NCBI GenBank assembly: GCA_023132105.1 | Contig: JAGLYS010000356.1 | Location: 1-7,543, forward strand | DNA: 7,543 bases | Reading direction: 5' to 3' | DNA from: Caldifarciminota bacterium | GTDB lineage: Bacteria; Hydrothermota; 32-111; QNBC01 | Shown here: one piece after another, positions 6,716 through 7,543 of the stretch | Position numbering within the stretch: position 1 is the first letter of the stretch | Layout of the letters: every line of letters starts with the position of its first letter | The notes under the pieces: model-generated | Databases searched by the model: none | Told to the model about the DNA's origin: nothing | The model's input: only the letters and a program-made list of their open reading frames with translations | Position numbers and translations under genes: made by a program

Positions 6716-6744
6716 AGTATATTATAATGTTTTAATAAATGCAA
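6716..6744 (-). promoter_or_regulatory. Probable sigma-70 promoter of the six-gene envelope operon
   Basis: Minus-strand TTGCAT (6744-6739) lies 17 bases from TATACT (6721-6716), 11 bases before the AGGAGG of the MuiA-like gene. A perfect TATAAT (6726-6721) overlaps the -10 and could serve with a less well placed -35. The -35 matches the consensus at only its first three bases, so strength is uncertain. The region is the only sizeable gap upstream of the operon in this window, which supports promoter placement here. Confidence 0.45.
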
Positions 6745-6760
6745 GAACATACCGCTTGCA
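6731..6760 (-). terminator. Weak terminator-like hairpin after the dehydratase gene
   Basis: On the minus strand TGCAAG (6760-6755) and CTTGCA (6745-6740) form a perfect 6-bp stem with a 9-base loop, followed by TTTATT. It starts 15 bases after the TAG of the dehydratase gene. The stem is short and the T-run is broken, so termination would be leaky at best. The right arm overlaps the proposed -35 of the next operon, so the two elements may compete or be used alternatively. Confidence 0.3.
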
Positions 6761-6775
6761 AATGATGTCTGGTGT

Positions 6776-7543
6776 CTATCTCTTATATGTTGGCACTAAT
6801 TCCTTTAAAATTACATCCAATTTCCTTCTGTTATGTTTATTTTTAACTAATTTATTTATATATGATTCTATTTGACTATGGGGAATATTCGCAGATTGTT
6901 TCGCCTTAAATATTTTTTTATGTTTTGTTGATGTAGTCCCCTCTTCGGCTGTAAGGAGTTCCTCGAAAAGCTTCTCCCCGGGTCTCATCCCTGTATAGAC
7001 AATATCAATATCTTTTTCCCATATAAGTCCGGAAATTTCGACCAGCTGTTTTGCAACATCCTTTATATAAACGGATTCCCCCATATCCAGTACAAAAACC
7101 TCCCCACCTTTTCCTCGATATGCGGATTCAAGAACAAGAAGGCAAGCCTCGGGTATTAACATAAAATATCTTTTCATATCGGGATGAGTTATTGTTATAG
7201 GTCCACCTTCCTCTATCTGTTTCTGAAATATAGGAATCACACTTCCTCTCGAGCCAAGTACATTACCAAATCTTACGGATATAAACTTTGTGGAATTAAT
7301 TTCATTGTAACTTCTCACTAATATCTCAGCCACTCTTTTCGTTGCCCCCATAATACTTGTCGGATTTACTGCCTTATCCGTCGATATCATTATAAATCTA
7401 TCTACGCCAAATTTGACAGCAGCTTTTGCGACATTATCCGTACCGATTATATTATTCGTTACTGCTTCATCGGGATGTTTCTCCATAGCGAAGACATGCT
7501 TATATGCCGCACTGTGGAATATAATATCAGGTTTGTAGTTCGA
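6776..7543 (-). CDS. Nucleotide-sugar 4,6-dehydratase, WbpM/CapD/FlaA1 family (partial, N-terminus outside window)
   Basis: Only the last 255 residues are visible. The frame is open to the window edge, so the ATG at 7486 is an internal methionine. The visible part begins SNYKPDIIFHSAAYKHVFAMEKHP, the family's hallmark PDxxFHxAAYKHV segment of the Rossmann-fold short-chain dehydrogenase. Counting from the Met at 7486, the catalytic region is STDKAVNPTSIMGATKR (35-51), with Ser35, Met46 and Lys50. Methionine in place of the usual tyrosine marks the long, membrane-anchored WbpM-type branch rather than soluble FlaA1/PseB. Further marks are VRFGNVLGSRGSVIP (71-85) and YTGMRPGEKLFEEL (164-177). Family members convert UDP-GlcNAc-type sugars to 4-keto-6-deoxy intermediates for O-antigen or capsule. 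The upstream half should hold TM helices and a CoA-binding-like domain, unseen here. It probably belongs to a separate polysaccharide locus; an 81-base gap separates it from the next operon. Confidence 0.93.
   Translation of the reverse strand, partial: SNYKPDIIFHSAAYKHVFAMEKHPDEAVTNNIIGTDNVAKAAVKFGVDRFIMISTDKAVNPTSIMGATKRVAEILVRSYNEINSTKFISVRFGNVLGSRGSVIPIFQKQIEEGGPITITHPDMKRYFMLIPEACLLVLESAYRGKGGEVFVLDMGESVYIKDVAKQLVEISGLIWEKDIDIVYTGMRPGEKLFEELLTAEEGTTSTKHKKIFKAKQSANIPHSQIESYINKLVKNKHNRRKLDVILKELVPTYKR

Noticed and set aside
6721..6726. TATAAT as the sole -10 with TTGCAT as its -35
   Set aside because: The spacing would be only 12 bases. TATACT, shifted by 5 bases, gives 17 and is preferred, though both may contribute.
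7484..7486. ATG at 7486 as the true start of the dehydratase
   Set aside because: The frame continues to the window edge and encodes the conserved PDIIFHSAAYKHV segment upstream, so this is an internal Met.

Overview
The window is a compact stretch of chromosome from a low-GC (AT-rich by eye) diderm (Gram-negative) bacterium. Signal peptides, a predicted outer-membrane beta-barrel, a LolA-like periplasmic carrier and a WbpM/CapD-type sugar-nucleotide enzyme all imply an outer membrane. All seven genes are on the minus strand and are listed here in transcription order, from high to low coordinates. The phylum cannot be fixed from this sequence. The mosaic of short palindromic repeats at the left edge resembles those scattered through several candidate phyla and related diderms (Omnitrophota-, WOR-3- or Spirochaetota-like genomes), but this is an impression, not a result.

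Right edge (6776-7543): the C-terminal 255 residues of a WbpM/CapD/FlaA1-family nucleotide-sugar 4,6-dehydratase. The gene continues beyond the window. An 81-base gap follows, holding a weak terminator-like hairpin and a plausible sigma-70 promoter.

Main operon (6694 down to 252): six tightly packed genes. They encode a secreted DUF4140/DUF4139 (MuiA-like) protein, a predicted outer-membrane beta-barrel protein, a LolD/MacB-type ABC ATPase, two FtsX/LolC/E-type permeases in tandem, and a LolA-like periplasmic lipoprotein/lipid carrier. Junctions range from a 4-base overlap to an 8-base gap, and most Shine-Dalgarno sequences overlap the stop region of the gene before, so one coupled transcript is likely. 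The set reads as a complete envelope-crossing machine: the ATPase and permease pair energise extraction of a lipid or lipoprotein from the inner membrane, the LolA-like protein carries it across the periplasm, and the barrel protein and the MuiA-like protein may act at the outer membrane or in the periplasm. The substrate is unknown.

The most notable single detail is the start of the barrel gene. The reading frame has no ATG or GTG that gives a full signal peptide. An ATT codon at 5103 sits 5 bases after a perfect AGGAGG and overlaps the previous stop by one base (ATTAG). Starting there gives a textbook signal peptide, so a rare ATT start is proposed.

Left edge (1-251): no gene. This stretch is a patchwork of at least four short palindromic repeat units. 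One of them appears to have a 30-bp palindromic element inserted cleanly into another repeat's hairpin.
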